A stretch of 64,000 nucleotides of DNA from Flavobacteriaceae bacterium CRH. GTDB taxonomy: Bacteria > Bacteroidota > Bacteroidia > Flavobacteriales > Flavobacteriaceae. Location of the stretch: contig LMAJ01000001.1 of NCBI GenBank assembly GCA_001507425.1, positions 248,001-312,000 on the forward strand, in the 5' to 3' direction. Positions 45,248-53,586 of the stretch are shown here, piece by piece (the first letter of the stretch is position 1; every line of letters starts with the position of its first letter). The position numbers and the translations under genes are program-made. Under the pieces are notes generated by a model. It did not search any database, was not told the origin of the DNA, and was given only the letters and a program-made list of their open reading frames with translations.

Positions 45248-47672
45248 TTGCAATTTGTATTATTGGTAAATTAAATTTAAACATTACTGGATATAGACCG
45301 TCTTTATCTAAGATTAGATCCCAGTCTGGATTTCCAAAATGACTAGCAATTCTATTAATATCGTAGCCTCCTAATCCGGAACCTTTCTCACTATTGGCTG
45401 TACTAAATTTTGCTGTAAATTTTGTTTTGTCAAAATTTTTAGGAAAAGGAATACCGTTATTTTTTAAGGTAATTTCTAAGAAGTTATCAATAATTTTCAT
45501 CTCAATAACAACTTCATTCGCGGGGCTTTTTTCGCTAAAACCATATTTGCTAGCGTTAGAAAGTATATTTTCTAATAAAATCTTTAACAAAACGATGTTG
45601 CATTCAACACCATTTTTATTGAGTTCTTCATTTTCAAGGAGATACTTAGTTATTTTAAAGTTATATCCGTTTTCTTTATAACTATTTATGGTTTTATTTA
45701 TGTTTTTTAGCGATTGTATTTCGTTAGGATAGTTATTAAGAATTAAACCAGCTTCTCCTTTTTCTAACATTAGACTTATGTGGTCTATATCTTCTTTTAT
45801 TTGTTGAAAAACCTCAATTAAGCTAATACCATAACGTTTTTGATAATGGTTATTTACTTCTACGAATGCTTGTGAGTTGTTATTTTCGAAAAAGCGTTCT
45901 AAACTTTTTGCATTCGATAAGATATTTTGTCTTGGTGCTCCTAAGGAATGTTTTAAGGATGCAAACTCATCAAACTGTGCAGTGGATTTACCGTGTACTA
46001 TGGCATTACGTTCATTTTGTAACGCTTCAATTTTTTTAGATAATTCCCTCAAACCCTTAACCTTACCTCTTTGTTCCTCAATAGAAGGAAGTTCAATCTT
46101 GATATTAAATAAATCTACTGTATGAATACTGGGAATTGTACCAGCAATTCTAAATGATTCAATTTGTTCGAGAATACTTTCAGAATGTAATTCATTTATT
46201 AAATAATGCGGATCTACAATTGTTTCGTCAATTTTTAAAGTAACTATATCATGTGAAATATAAATTGGTTCTCCACTGTATTCAAAGTATGTAGGTTTTA
46301 ATGTTTTCCATCTAACAGTAATTAGTAAGCAGGATTCTTCAATCTTTCTAGTAGGAATTGTTAATTCAACTTCTTCAATTTTTTCCCAATTTAGCAAATG
46401 ATCTATTTTATCATCTTTCAGATTACGAATTCGGACAAGTTTTCCGAATCCTCCTTTTGCTACTCTCATTCCTTTAATTGTTTCACCAATTTCGGATAAA
46501 CTAACACCCAGATATTCTTTTACAAAATAACGTTGAATATTAAGATTGTATCCTGACGCACTAACCATTTCAGTGGAAACAAATTTTACATATTTATTTT
46601 CGAAATCTTCTCTTAATACGTTACTTAATAAGATGTCATCTAAACGTTTGTCTCTTGTTCCATTGGAAATAAAAAAATCATTTGCATTGATCAGACGAAT
46701 AAAACCATTATTAGAATGATATTTCTTGAATACTACGATGCATATTGGGATACCGGTATGTTTTAGTAATCCTGAAGGAAGGGAAACAATAGTGTCTATA
46801 AGATTGTTATGGACTAATTCTTCTCTAAATCTTTGCTCTCTACCACCTTTGAATAGAAAACTAAGGGGTAGGACACATATTAATTGCCCATGTTTATTTA
46901 AAGTTTCAATTCCATGTTTAACTAGGAAGTTTTCAGCGGTAAGATTACGTTCATTAGGATAATTATTACTATGATTTGCAATTTTATATCCATAAGGAGG
47001 ATTAGCTACAATAAGATCAAATTCACTAAAATTATTCCAATGCTCAATTGAGTCATCCAAAATAAAATTTGAATCATCGATTTCATGCGCCATTAAACGA
47101 AGTTTTCCCAACGCCCATGTTCTTGGATTATATTCTTGTCCATAATAACGCTGGCTTTTATTAAGGAAAGTACCAAAAGATGCCAATCCGGCAAAAGGAT
47201 TATATATAGTGGCATTGTTTGGTAAGTCAGCTAAATTTATTATAAATCGACTTATTTCTAAAGGCTGAATGAATTGACCAGAATATTTCCCTTGTGCATC
47301 TGATAGTCGGTATAATAGGTTATCGAAAATTTCAGGAAAATGGGTTTGAAGTATAAATCTATTAATAACTTTTAAACGATAAAGAATTTCTTCTTTCTTT
47401 TTATAAGAGATAGCATTAATTATTGGAGCATATATATATATAATACTTCTGTATTTTTCACTTTTTTCAACATCCTCCAAAAAATTTTCTCTGATGTCTC
47501 CTTGATAAATAAATGAATCGTTATTAATTAAGCCATCATTATAAGCAGAAAGCAAAAATAATGTAATTTCTAAATCTTCCGAGCGAACAGAACCTCTGAT
47601 TACCTCAAAGATTTTCCAAGTTTGATCTATAATTTCATTAACTTCTTTACTTTCAAAATCAGTCTCTTTCAT
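45240..47672 (-). CDS. Fusion of N6-adenine methyltransferase, HsdS-like TRD and histidine kinase
   Basis: 810 residues, three modules. (1) About 1-385: HsdM-like methyltransferase, with IYNPFAGLASFGTFL (motif I, 157-170) and IVANPPYGY (motif IV, NPPY at 224-227). (2) About 386-550: one target recognition domain half with conserved repeat, SLSEIGETIKGMRV and IELPSIEEQRGKVKGL. (3) About 565-810: kinase; phosphoacceptor candidate H575 in FASLKHSLGAPRQNIL, N-box LLENILSNASKYG, G1 region LKNNGIPFP (Asp of DxG replaced by Asn) and G2 GSGLGGYDINRI. It seems able to couple DNA recognition or methylation to phosphosignalling via the next gene's receiver domain. First gene of the restriction operon. 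Whether the kinase is active with the altered G1 box cannot be read. Confidence 0.75.
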   Translation of the reverse strand: MKETDFESKEVNEIIDQTWKIFEVIRGSVRSEDLEITLFLLSAYNDGLINNDSFIYQGDIRENFLEDVEKSEKYRSIIYIYAPIINAISYKKKEEILYRLKVINRFILQTHFPEIFDNLLYRLSDAQGKYSGQFIQPLEISRFIINLADLPNNATIYNPFAGLASFGTFLNKSQRYYGQEYNPRTWALGKLRLMAHEIDDSNFILDDSIEHWNNFSEFDLIVANPPYGYKIANHSNNYPNERNLTAENFLVKHGIETLNKHGQLICVLPLSFLFKGGREQRFREELVHNNLIDTIVSLPSGLLKHTGIPICIVVFKKYHSNNGFIRLINANDFFISNGTRDKRLDDILLSNVLREDFENKYVKFVSTEMVSASGYNLNIQRYFVKEYLGVSLSEIGETIKGMRVAKGGFGKLVRIRNLKDDKIDHLLNWEKIEEVELTIPTRKIEESCLLITVRWKTLKPTYFEYSGEPIYISHDIVTLKIDETIVDPHYLINELHSESILEQIESFRIAGTIPSIHTVDLFNIKIELPSIEEQRGKVKGLRELSKKIEALQNERNAIVHGKSTAQFDEFASLKHSLGAPRQNILSNAKSLERFFENNNSQAFVEVNNHYQKRYGISLIEVFQQIKEDIDHISLMLEKGEAGLILNNYPNEIQSLKNINKTINSYKENGYNFKITKYLLENEELNKNGVECNIVLLKILLENILSNASKYGFSEKSPANEVVIEMKIIDNFLEITLKNNGIPFPKNFDKTKFTAKFSTANSEKGSGLGGYDINRIASHFGNPDWDLILDKDGLYPVMFKFNLPIIQIANE

Positions 47673-47712
47673 AATGGTATTTTAAATGCTACTTTGCAAA
47701 AATGCTAAGTAG

Positions 47713-47739
47713 CTATGCAAAAGTAATGCACAGTAAATT
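47713..47739 (-). promoter_or_regulatory. Shared 27-bp element upstream of the restriction operon
   Basis: The second copy of the element at 33823-33849 (22 of 27 identical; the 13-bp end tgcacagtaaatt is fully conserved). It ends 40 bp before the methyltransferase-kinase start and overlaps the last bases of the WYL gene. On the minus strand a candidate -7 region (tagcatttttgc) follows it. Confidence 0.5.
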
Positions 47740-48739
47740 AATATATTTGACTTAGGAGATTTATTCTGCTAGAAATTGCCGTTACCAAATCTTCAGGCGC
47801 AATTACTTTTACTTTCTCACCGAAAGAAAGAATACGCATTTCCAGTTCATAATTGATCACGACCTGGATTTCTACTACAAAAGAACCATTTTCTTGTAGT
47901 TTTCCTTTTTGTGTACCATGTAAAGGTTTAGTTTGTACATAAGGAGCTTGTTCTTTACTAAATTCTAATATTACTTTTTCTGTTGACTTACTAGGATCTT
48001 TTGAAACACCAATAATTTCGTCAAAAAAATCAAACCAATCTGTTGTATCAGTAATATATTTTTTAGTAGAATTTTCAATTTTAAGTATTCTGTCTAGTGC
48101 TAAATTCCATTGTGACATTTGATTAAATTCGTTGTAACCAAAAACAAACCAACGATTATTGTATTGCTTTAAAAAATAAGGATGAAATGTAACAATATAT
48201 TCTTTCTTATTATAAGGTGCATAGGTAATTTCCAAAACAGTTTTATTAATGATTGCATTGAAAAGAGGAGTTATATACTCATAACCTTTGTAATCAATAT
48301 TGGTTTCTAATGAAATCACTTTTTGGCCTTGTTTTTTTAACCCAAACTTATCGTTTAGCAGTGGTCCCAATTCATTAATCCATTCAAATTCCGGGCTACC
48401 TTCAAAACGCTGCAAAATTGAGATTGCATTTTTTAATTGCTCGGCTTCTGTATAACTCAATGGACTTTTGTTAATTGAAAAACTTCTATCACTATATCGA
48501 TAATAATTTGTACCATTAGAGCCTTTAATGGTTTCAATAGGTGCATTGTATACTGATCGCATAAATGCAATATCTTTTCTTAATGTTCTTATTTGAACTC
48601 CAGAACTATCAGAATCAAAATCTATTATTGCTTCGTTTACACACTCCAAAAGATCTTCAATACTATATTCTCTTCCAAAGTTTTGAAAGCATTTATCTAG
48701 TTTGTTATATCTTACTATCTGATGTTTGGTTGTAAACAT
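47738..48739 (-). CDS. WYL-domain transcriptional regulator (CapW/BrxR-like architecture)
   Basis: 333 residues. N-terminal winged helix (about 1-75: KCFQNFGREYSIEDLLECV, GVQIRTLRKDIAFMRS), central WYL domain (about 160-225: YITPLFNAIINKTVLEITYAPY, FHPYFLKQYNNRWFVFGYNE) and a C-terminal WCX-like extension. WYL proteins of this layout repress CBASS (CapW) and BREX (BrxR) operons until a nucleic-acid ligand is sensed. Its gene ends 65 bp before the restriction operon and the shared 27-bp element lies in that gap, so control of both defence operons is plausible. That role is inference. Confidence 0.8.
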   Translation of the reverse strand: MFTTKHQIVRYNKLDKCFQNFGREYSIEDLLECVNEAIIDFDSDSSGVQIRTLRKDIAFMRSVYNAPIETIKGSNGTNYYRYSDRSFSINKSPLSYTEAEQLKNAISILQRFEGSPEFEWINELGPLLNDKFGLKKQGQKVISLETNIDYKGYEYITPLFNAIINKTVLEITYAPYNKKEYIVTFHPYFLKQYNNRWFVFGYNEFNQMSQWNLALDRILKIENSTKKYITDTTDWFDFFDEIIGVSKDPSKSTEKVILEFSKEQAPYVQTKPLHGTQKGKLQENGSFVVEIQVVINYELEMRILSFGEKVKVIAPEDLVTAISSRINLLSQIY

Positions 48740-49064
48740 ATTTACTTTTCGTAATTTAGGATATACCTTTCGCTTCTTTGATTAATTCGTAAAATTAGTT
48801 CTTATAAAAGAAATAACCTATTTGAACATTCATTGATTGGACTATAGAGTCATTCTTTTTTAGTCTATCAGCTTGCGTTTATAGAACAAGAATGTTTACA
48901 AATATTATTTTAAAAATAGAAATTGATCAATTTCATTAATGTAGAAATCTCAGAGATTTAATTGATTTTTTTTACATGTCTGAAGCATATAACTAATATT
49001 ATAAAATTAAAAAGAGACTCAATTTGAGTCTCTTACTGGAATTAATATATCTTTTATAAAAAGC
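48740..49064. other. Spacer between the XRE and WYL genes
   Basis: 325 bp without a gene. It holds the terminator of the XRE gene (49012-49034) and should hold the WYL promoter. No copy of the shared 27-bp element was found here. Confidence 0.5.
49012..49034 (-). terminator. Terminator of the XRE regulator gene
   Basis: The perfect stem aagagactca/tgagtctctt with a 3-nt loop is followed on the minus strand by a five-T run. Located about 30 bp past the XRE stop codon. Confidence 0.75.
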
Positions 49065-49487
49065 TTATTTCGATTTTAGCAATTTTTCCAAATATTCGAT
49101 TTTATCTTGCTCAGATTTTAATAATCTTTCGTAAAGTTTTCTATTCTCTTCTACGGATTCCATTAATTTGTCTAATGGATGAAAAGTACAATAATTACCT
49201 GAATGACTTCCTGAATTAAATGTACTGTCTTTAGTATCGTAATAGGTGTTAAAATAATTAAACACACCTTCTTCTGAAAAATTTTTAATTGCTTCTACAC
49301 TTACACCAAGCGCCTTTGCTACTTCCATAAGTTTTTCTTCTTCAATTGTCTCGCTGTTTTCCATAATTGAAATAGCCTGCTGATTTGTTCCCATAGCCTG
49401 GGCTAAAGCTTCCTGTTTCATGTCTTTTAATTCACGAATACGACTAATTTTTCGTCCTATGTGATTTGGTTTTGTTACTGTACTCAT
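49065..49487 (-). CDS. XRE-family helix-turn-helix regulator
   Basis: 140 residues. Residues about 10-70 are an HTH_3 domain: IGRKISRIRELKDMKQEALAQAM, TNQQAISIMENSETIEEEKLMEVAKALGV. A C-terminal coiled-coil (KLYERLLKSEQDKIEYLEKLLKSK) may dimerise. Divergent from the NTase-HEPN gene cluster across a 173-bp spacer that contains nested inverted repeats, so it probably regulates itself and that cluster. Confidence 0.85.
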   Translation of the reverse strand: MSTVTKPNHIGRKISRIRELKDMKQEALAQAMGTNQQAISIMENSETIEEEKLMEVAKALGVSVEAIKNFSEEGVFNYFNTYYDTKDSTFNSGSHSGNYCTFHPLDKLMESVEENRKLYERLLKSEQDKIEYLEKLLKSK

Positions 49488-49515
49488 AGCTCAAAGATAA
49501 TAATTAAGAATAAAA

Positions 49516-49599
49516 AAGTAAGTCTCCTGTATGATATAGAAATAGTCGTGTACGGTACAATACAAATTGATGCGGTACAGTACGACTAATCACTTACTT
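49516..49599. promoter_or_regulatory. Nested inverted repeats, candidate XRE operator
   Basis: Outer pair: aagtaagt (49516-49523) and acttactt (49592-49599), perfect. Inner pair: agtcgtgtacggtac (from 49544) and ggtacagtacgact (to 49587), with one gap. Together they span the promoter region upstream of the XRE ATG (49487) and face the HEPN gene at 49661. Confidence 0.55.
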
Positions 49600-49660
49600 G
49601 CCTGTGTGTTAAACAAAAATACAATTTTTCACACAAGTATTAATTAAAAAAATTAAAATT

Positions 49661-51298
49661 ATGAGTAGTGCAATTCAATTTCAAGATCAGAAAGAATTGG
49701 AGAATGCCGTTAGAGAGCTCCAATCATTTATGGACATTACAGCGGTCACCCTGCATGAGGCACAGACCGCAGGGAAAAGAGGTTATATACTTACTATAAT
49801 CTTAAGGGAAGATTCACAGCAGATTGCATCGGAAATGTATGACTGGGCGGATAAGGTTTTAAAAAAATATCCGTCCGTTCCTTATGTAATTATAAATCTA
49901 TGGGATGTACTGCATCGCTTAAAACATGGGAGCTTGTATTATCTAAAGTGGTATTTATCAAACATAAGCCTGTTTAAAAACGAGGAGTTTGATTTTAAGA
50001 TTACAAAAGATATTCCCACTGTATCTGTTCTGCTTAAAAAAGCAGTAAAGAAAAACAGCGGGCTTTTAGCCAAAGCAGAATCATTAAGAAGAGGCTCCCA
50101 GCATTATGAAGGAACAAATAACCATTATATGGCACTCTATACAATCCATCAGGCGGTAAACCTTCTTTTTGATATAATCGGAGAACTGGTTATGGGAAAA
50201 TCTCATTCGAATCACTATACATTAGATCACTTAAATACGATAAAGGAATATGCACCTATCTTGAAGCAGGTATTCAATACTGATTTTGATAAGGATAAAG
50301 AAATTACTGACTCGCTTGATAGAGCAAGGATTGAATTTCCTTATGGAGGCAAAACAAAGATTAAGAAAGACAGGGTTAAAGAAGCACAAAAGAAACTTTA
50401 CCGCATCTTAAAAGAAACTAAAAAGATCTTCCAAGAACAGCTTTCTTACTGCGAGGAAAAATCCGTTTTTTTTATTGAACCAAAACAGAATCCACAAATT
50501 TTAAATGATCCAGTAATAGACTATGAGAAGCTTGTCAGTGATACCGTTACGTCTTATCTAAAAACCGAGGCAGTTTATTGTTTTGGAACAGCGCAAAAAA
50601 GGGTTAAACACTTTTATCTATTAGTCCTGGTCAAAGAAAGTAAAGTAAATGCAGTGCATGATCTGGCTGATATAATTAAAAGCAGAACCAAAGAGCAGTG
50701 CACAGCAACACTTTTAATTCATCATATTTCAGAGCTTAAGAGCGCAACAGGCGATCAGAAATATTTCTTTTTGAATATTATAAAAAATGGAAAGGCTTTG
50801 TTTAAAAAAGAATCTGCTGTTCCGGAATTTGGAGATCTTCCAGTCCGCAGTATAACATCTGCAAAAGAATACCTGTGCTATAGAAATACTGTGGTGAACA
50901 ATATGGAAAAATGGCAGGAAGATTATGAATGGGCATGTTATGCTCCTCTTAAAAGTCTGATGCTCCATACTATGGCAGAACAGATCTGTCTTGGAATGAT
51001 CCGCTTGTTTATGGGATATTCTCCAAATCATTTTTCCCTTTCCTATCTATTGGAAATCTGCGATCATTTTAACCCAGAAATAAGCAGTTACTTTCCAAGG
51101 GTTACAGAACAGGACAGAAACTTGTTTATGATATTAAGCAGATCATATGCTTCACTGAGATACAGCGGTGCAGATACTTTTTCTGAACTTGATATGAATC
51201 TTTTACAGGATCGATACAATGATTTTGCGGGTTTCTGCACAGGCGTTGTACAAGATGAATTAAGACGTACTGAGAAGCTGATGTCGGCTGAACTTTAA
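49661..51298 (+). CDS. Double NTase-like/HEPN protein
   Basis: 545 residues, soluble. Pattern reading suggests two tandem modules: an NTase-like alpha/beta part (about 1-110), HEPN-like helices (about 140-265, with SLRRGSQHYEGTNNHYMALYTIHQA), a second alpha/beta part (about 285-390) and a C-terminal HEPN domain (about 400-540, PLKSLMLHTMAEQICLGMIRLFMGY). The C-terminal part has the look of Bacteroidota HEPN domain proteins linked to mobile elements. No GSxxxD nucleotidyltransferase motif is retained, so the first parts may be degenerate. Residues 140-265 are clearly paralogous to the next gene. Role unknown; toxin or regulatory function is possible. Confidence 0.55.
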   Translation: MSSAIQFQDQKELENAVRELQSFMDITAVTLHEAQTAGKRGYILTIILREDSQQIASEMYDWADKVLKKYPSVPYVIINLWDVLHRLKHGSLYYLKWYLSNISLFKNEEFDFKITKDIPTVSVLLKKAVKKNSGLLAKAESLRRGSQHYEGTNNHYMALYTIHQAVNLLFDIIGELVMGKSHSNHYTLDHLNTIKEYAPILKQVFNTDFDKDKEITDSLDRARIEFPYGGKTKIKKDRVKEAQKKLYRILKETKKIFQEQLSYCEEKSVFFIEPKQNPQILNDPVIDYEKLVSDTVTSYLKTEAVYCFGTAQKRVKHFYLLVLVKESKVNAVHDLADIIKSRTKEQCTATLLIHHISELKSATGDQKYFFLNIIKNGKALFKKESAVPEFGDLPVRSITSAKEYLCYRNTVVNNMEKWQEDYEWACYAPLKSLMLHTMAEQICLGMIRLFMGYSPNHFSLSYLLEICDHFNPEISSYFPRVTEQDRNLFMILSRSYASLRYSGADTFSELDMNLLQDRYNDFAGFCTGVVQDELRRTEKLMSAEL

Positions 51299-51309
51299 AC
51301 AGACAGATC

Positions 51310-52146
51310 ATGTATTATAATATTTTAACACAGAAAGACCATCCTAAATATCAGGCAGTCAAGAAAACATTAAAACTCTTAGTAGAGTTTGTAGAAGCTG
51401 AGTGCATTTACTTTTCGGATTCTGCTATAGAATCAAAAACAGGGATCCTGACAGTCGTTGTGAGTAAAAAAAGCCCCCATTACTATGACGATGTTGTCTT
51501 CCATTTATGGAAAGTAATTGAAAACTACAATACTTTTTCATTCTGTTTTTTTGACAGGGAGTGTATAAAAAGAGAAGTCGGAAAAGGAAATTTATTTTTT
51601 CTTTTCAATTGTAAAGAAACGGATCTTGTTTATAGAAACACTGTAGGAAAACCTGTTCTGGATATAAAAAAAATAAATATGAAACGGCTTTTGAAAAAGA
51701 CTACTGCAAATTATCAAATGTGGATATCAGAGGCCAATACTATTGGCAGGGATTTAAAATACCACCGTGGAAACGATAATCATTTAATGGCATTGTATGT
51801 TATACATGAGCAGTTCAGATATCTTTTTATTAATGCTTCGTGGATTCTGACAGGTGAATGGGTGATAGATGGAAATATTTCAGAACAGCAGGAGCGTATT
51901 GTGAAGTTTAATAGTGTCTTAGGCAACACTTTTGATTTAGAAAATAAAGAAGAGAAAGAACTTTTAAGAAAGCTTGATCTTGCCCGAAAAGCTGTCCAAT
52001 GGGGAGAAGAAATTGAACCGTTAACTGCAGAAATTGTTGAATCAGCATATGAAAAAATGCAGTGGCTGATGAGTGAAGTAAAAACAATGTATCAGCAGTA
52101 TGCTGAGCAAACCAAACAAATATTTAAAGAATATGGAAACCAATGA
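51310..52146 (+). CDS. NTase-like/HEPN protein, paralogue of upstream gene
   Basis: 278 residues. A single NTase-like plus HEPN module: residues about 140-265 (TIGRDLKYHRGNDNHLMALYVIHEQ, then NTFDLENKEEKELLRKLDLARKAVQWG) align with residues 140-265 of the 49661 product (GSQHYEGTNNHYMALYTIHQA ... DFDKDKEITDSLDRARIEFPYG). Starts 11 bp after the upstream stop; overlaps the next gene by 14 bp. So the cluster is an operon. No catalytic motif can be assigned with confidence. Confidence 0.55.
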   Translation: MYYNILTQKDHPKYQAVKKTLKLLVEFVEAECIYFSDSAIESKTGILTVVVSKKSPHYYDDVVFHLWKVIENYNTFSFCFFDRECIKREVGKGNLFFLFNCKETDLVYRNTVGKPVLDIKKINMKRLLKKTTANYQMWISEANTIGRDLKYHRGNDNHLMALYVIHEQFRYLFINASWILTGEWVIDGNISEQQERIVKFNSVLGNTFDLENKEEKELLRKLDLARKAVQWGEEIEPLTAEIVESAYEKMQWLMSEVKTMYQQYAEQTKQIFKEYGNQ

Positions 52147-52495
52147 AAATAAAAAGGCGGATGATTTTATCAAAGAACTGAAAAGCAGTTTTTATTTTAG
52201 AACATTGACCCCGCAGAGAGAGAAAGAATGTATTTATCATGCAGATTTAAAATTTACGAGCTACATAAAGTTGATTTACACAGTACAGGATCTGCTCAAA
52301 ATAGCGCTTCACACGCTAGAGAATTCAGATCTTGAGAATTCCAGCCAGATCGAAGATCCCGCTTTTCATCTTACGAGTATTTTAGAAATTGCAATACAGC
52401 TACTGCCGTGCAGTGAAGCGGAAGGGCTTGATAAACTGCATAAGCTTTATTTAGAGATTAATAACGAAAATAAAAATGAAAAAATGGATAACTAA
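52133..52495 (+). CDS. Small hypothetical protein, paralogue of the 53188 product
   Basis: 120 residues from ATG 52133 (METNENKKADDF), overlapping the end of the upstream gene; a longer frame begins at 52100. Helical and soluble. The block YIKLIYTVQDLLKIALHTLE ... IEDPAFHLTSILEIAIQLLP aligns with YSDLFCLIMDLLKAGMLALE ... VKDPERYVGSLLRVIEMLIP of the 53188 gene. Family not recognised. Confidence 0.55.
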   Translation: METNENKKADDFIKELKSSFYFRTLTPQREKECIYHADLKFTSYIKLIYTVQDLLKIALHTLENSDLENSSQIEDPAFHLTSILEIAIQLLPCSEAEGLDKLHKLYLEINNENKNEKMDN

Positions 52496-52506
52496 TTTTT
52501 TAAATC

Positions 52507-53070
52507 ATGAAAAAGAAGAAAAAAAACTTTGAAACCAAGTTCTGGGCTGGATTTGAGGCGGGAAATCCATTTGAAGCATCTGATGCCCTTTTTGATTTTG
52601 CACATCTTGACTACTATAAGCGAAATTTAACGCAGGCAGTACTGTACAGCTTTAAAGAAGAAATCTGCAGTAATGATAAATCAAGCGGGATTTTTATATT
52701 CTATAAAGCAATATGCTCATTTTTGAAAACATACTACTGCCTTCATAAAAAAAGCAGTAAATGGAGAGTGAAAGAGTCAGTCCGCACCGAGGATGTATTT
52801 CATCTCACTTCACTGACAAAGCAGGAATATGACAATCCTTTCACAGTATTTCGAAAGGCATTTGCAGAGAAAAGCCTTAAGGAGTTTGAATTTTTCCTTT
52901 CTGAAATAGTGAGTCTTTCATTGTCTCCATACAAGGAAGAGGGGGATATTGACCTTACAACTCCGTATATCCATTTAATAAAAATGCTTGATGCGGGAGA
53001 GCTTATGCGTGAAAGAGGCCTTGAAAGGATAAAAAAAGTTAATGAATCTAAAGAGAATGCCGGATGCTGA
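52507..53070 (+). CDS. Hypothetical protein of the HEPN-cluster operon
   Basis: 187 residues, soluble, mostly helical, basic start MKKKKKNFETKFWAG. No known motif was recognised. It begins 11 bp after the preceding gene and is read in the same direction, so it is in the same operon. Good coding character and a clear ATG. Confidence 0.5.
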   Translation: MKKKKKNFETKFWAGFEAGNPFEASDALFDFAHLDYYKRNLTQAVLYSFKEEICSNDKSSGIFIFYKAICSFLKTYYCLHKKSSKWRVKESVRTEDVFHLTSLTKQEYDNPFTVFRKAFAEKSLKEFEFFLSEIVSLSLSPYKEEGDIDLTTPYIHLIKMLDAGELMRERGLERIKKVNESKENAGC

Positions 53071-53187
53071 AATTACTGCATCATTTTAGAGATACTCGAT
53101 TTAACTAATAAAATATATAGATATGAAAAAAAATAAAATCAAATTAAATTAAATAATCTGGTTGAAAATCCTGAGCGTTATTTTATA

Positions 53188-53469
53188 ATGCTCAAACCTG
53201 CATCAAAAATACGGAACGATATACACAATCTCGAAATAAATGTGCAGGGATATTCAGACCTGTTCTGCCTGATAATGGATCTGCTAAAAGCTGGAATGCT
53301 TGCTTTAGAAGGAATTGAAGGAAGCGGTGAAAATGTTAAAGATCCTGAAAGATATGTTGGAAGTTTGCTCAGGGTAATAGAAATGCTGATCCCGCTGGAA
53401 GAAGGAAATTTACTGGATTTACTTTATATAAAACATCTAAATGAGAAAAATAAAAGTGGCTCCCAGTAA
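53188..53469 (+). CDS. Small hypothetical protein, possibly 5' frameshifted
   Basis: 93 residues from ATG 53188. The frame is open upstream from 53137 and encodes NLVENPERYFIMLKP, which aligns with IKELKSSFYFRTLTP of the paralogous 52133 product. A proper start, ATGAAAAAAAATAAAATC at 53123, is in another frame and stops after nine codons. So the original gene probably began at 53123 and lost or gained bases in the A/T-rich run at 53141-53156. The product may be made from the internal ATG, shortened, or not at all. Confidence 0.5.
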   Translation: MLKPASKIRNDIHNLEINVQGYSDLFCLIMDLLKAGMLALEGIEGSGENVKDPERYVGSLLRVIEMLIPLEEGNLLDLLYIKHLNEKNKSGSQ

Positions 53470-53494
53470 CTTTTCTCCAATTGTAACTATAATA

Positions 53495-53519
53495 AAAACG
53501 CCGACTTCGGAGGCGTTTT
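53495..53519 (+). terminator. Terminator of the HEPN-cluster operon
   Basis: Stem aaaacgcc/ggcgtttt (53495-53502 and 53512-53519) around a 9-nt loop, 25 bp after the last stop. The T-run is short. Confidence 0.6.
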
Positions 53520-53532
53520 CCAGCCCCGCAGG

Positions 53533-53586
53533 GCAAGTTGTTTTGAGATGCTGAATTCATTTCAAGCATCTCAAAACACAACTTGC
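53533..53586. repeat. Long hairpin upstream of the mobilisation region
   Basis: gcaagttgttttgagatgct (53533-53552) pairs with 53565-53586 except for a 2-nt bulge; loop 12 nt with an EcoRI-like centre (gaattc). It follows gccccgcaggg. Could be a second terminator, an oriT-type structure or a recombination site. It is the strongest secondary structure in the region. Confidence 0.6.

Noticed and set aside
33889..47672. BREX or DISARM system
   Set aside because: No PglX, PglZ, BrxC or DrmA/DrmB-type genes; the core is a type I hsdRMS set with extras.
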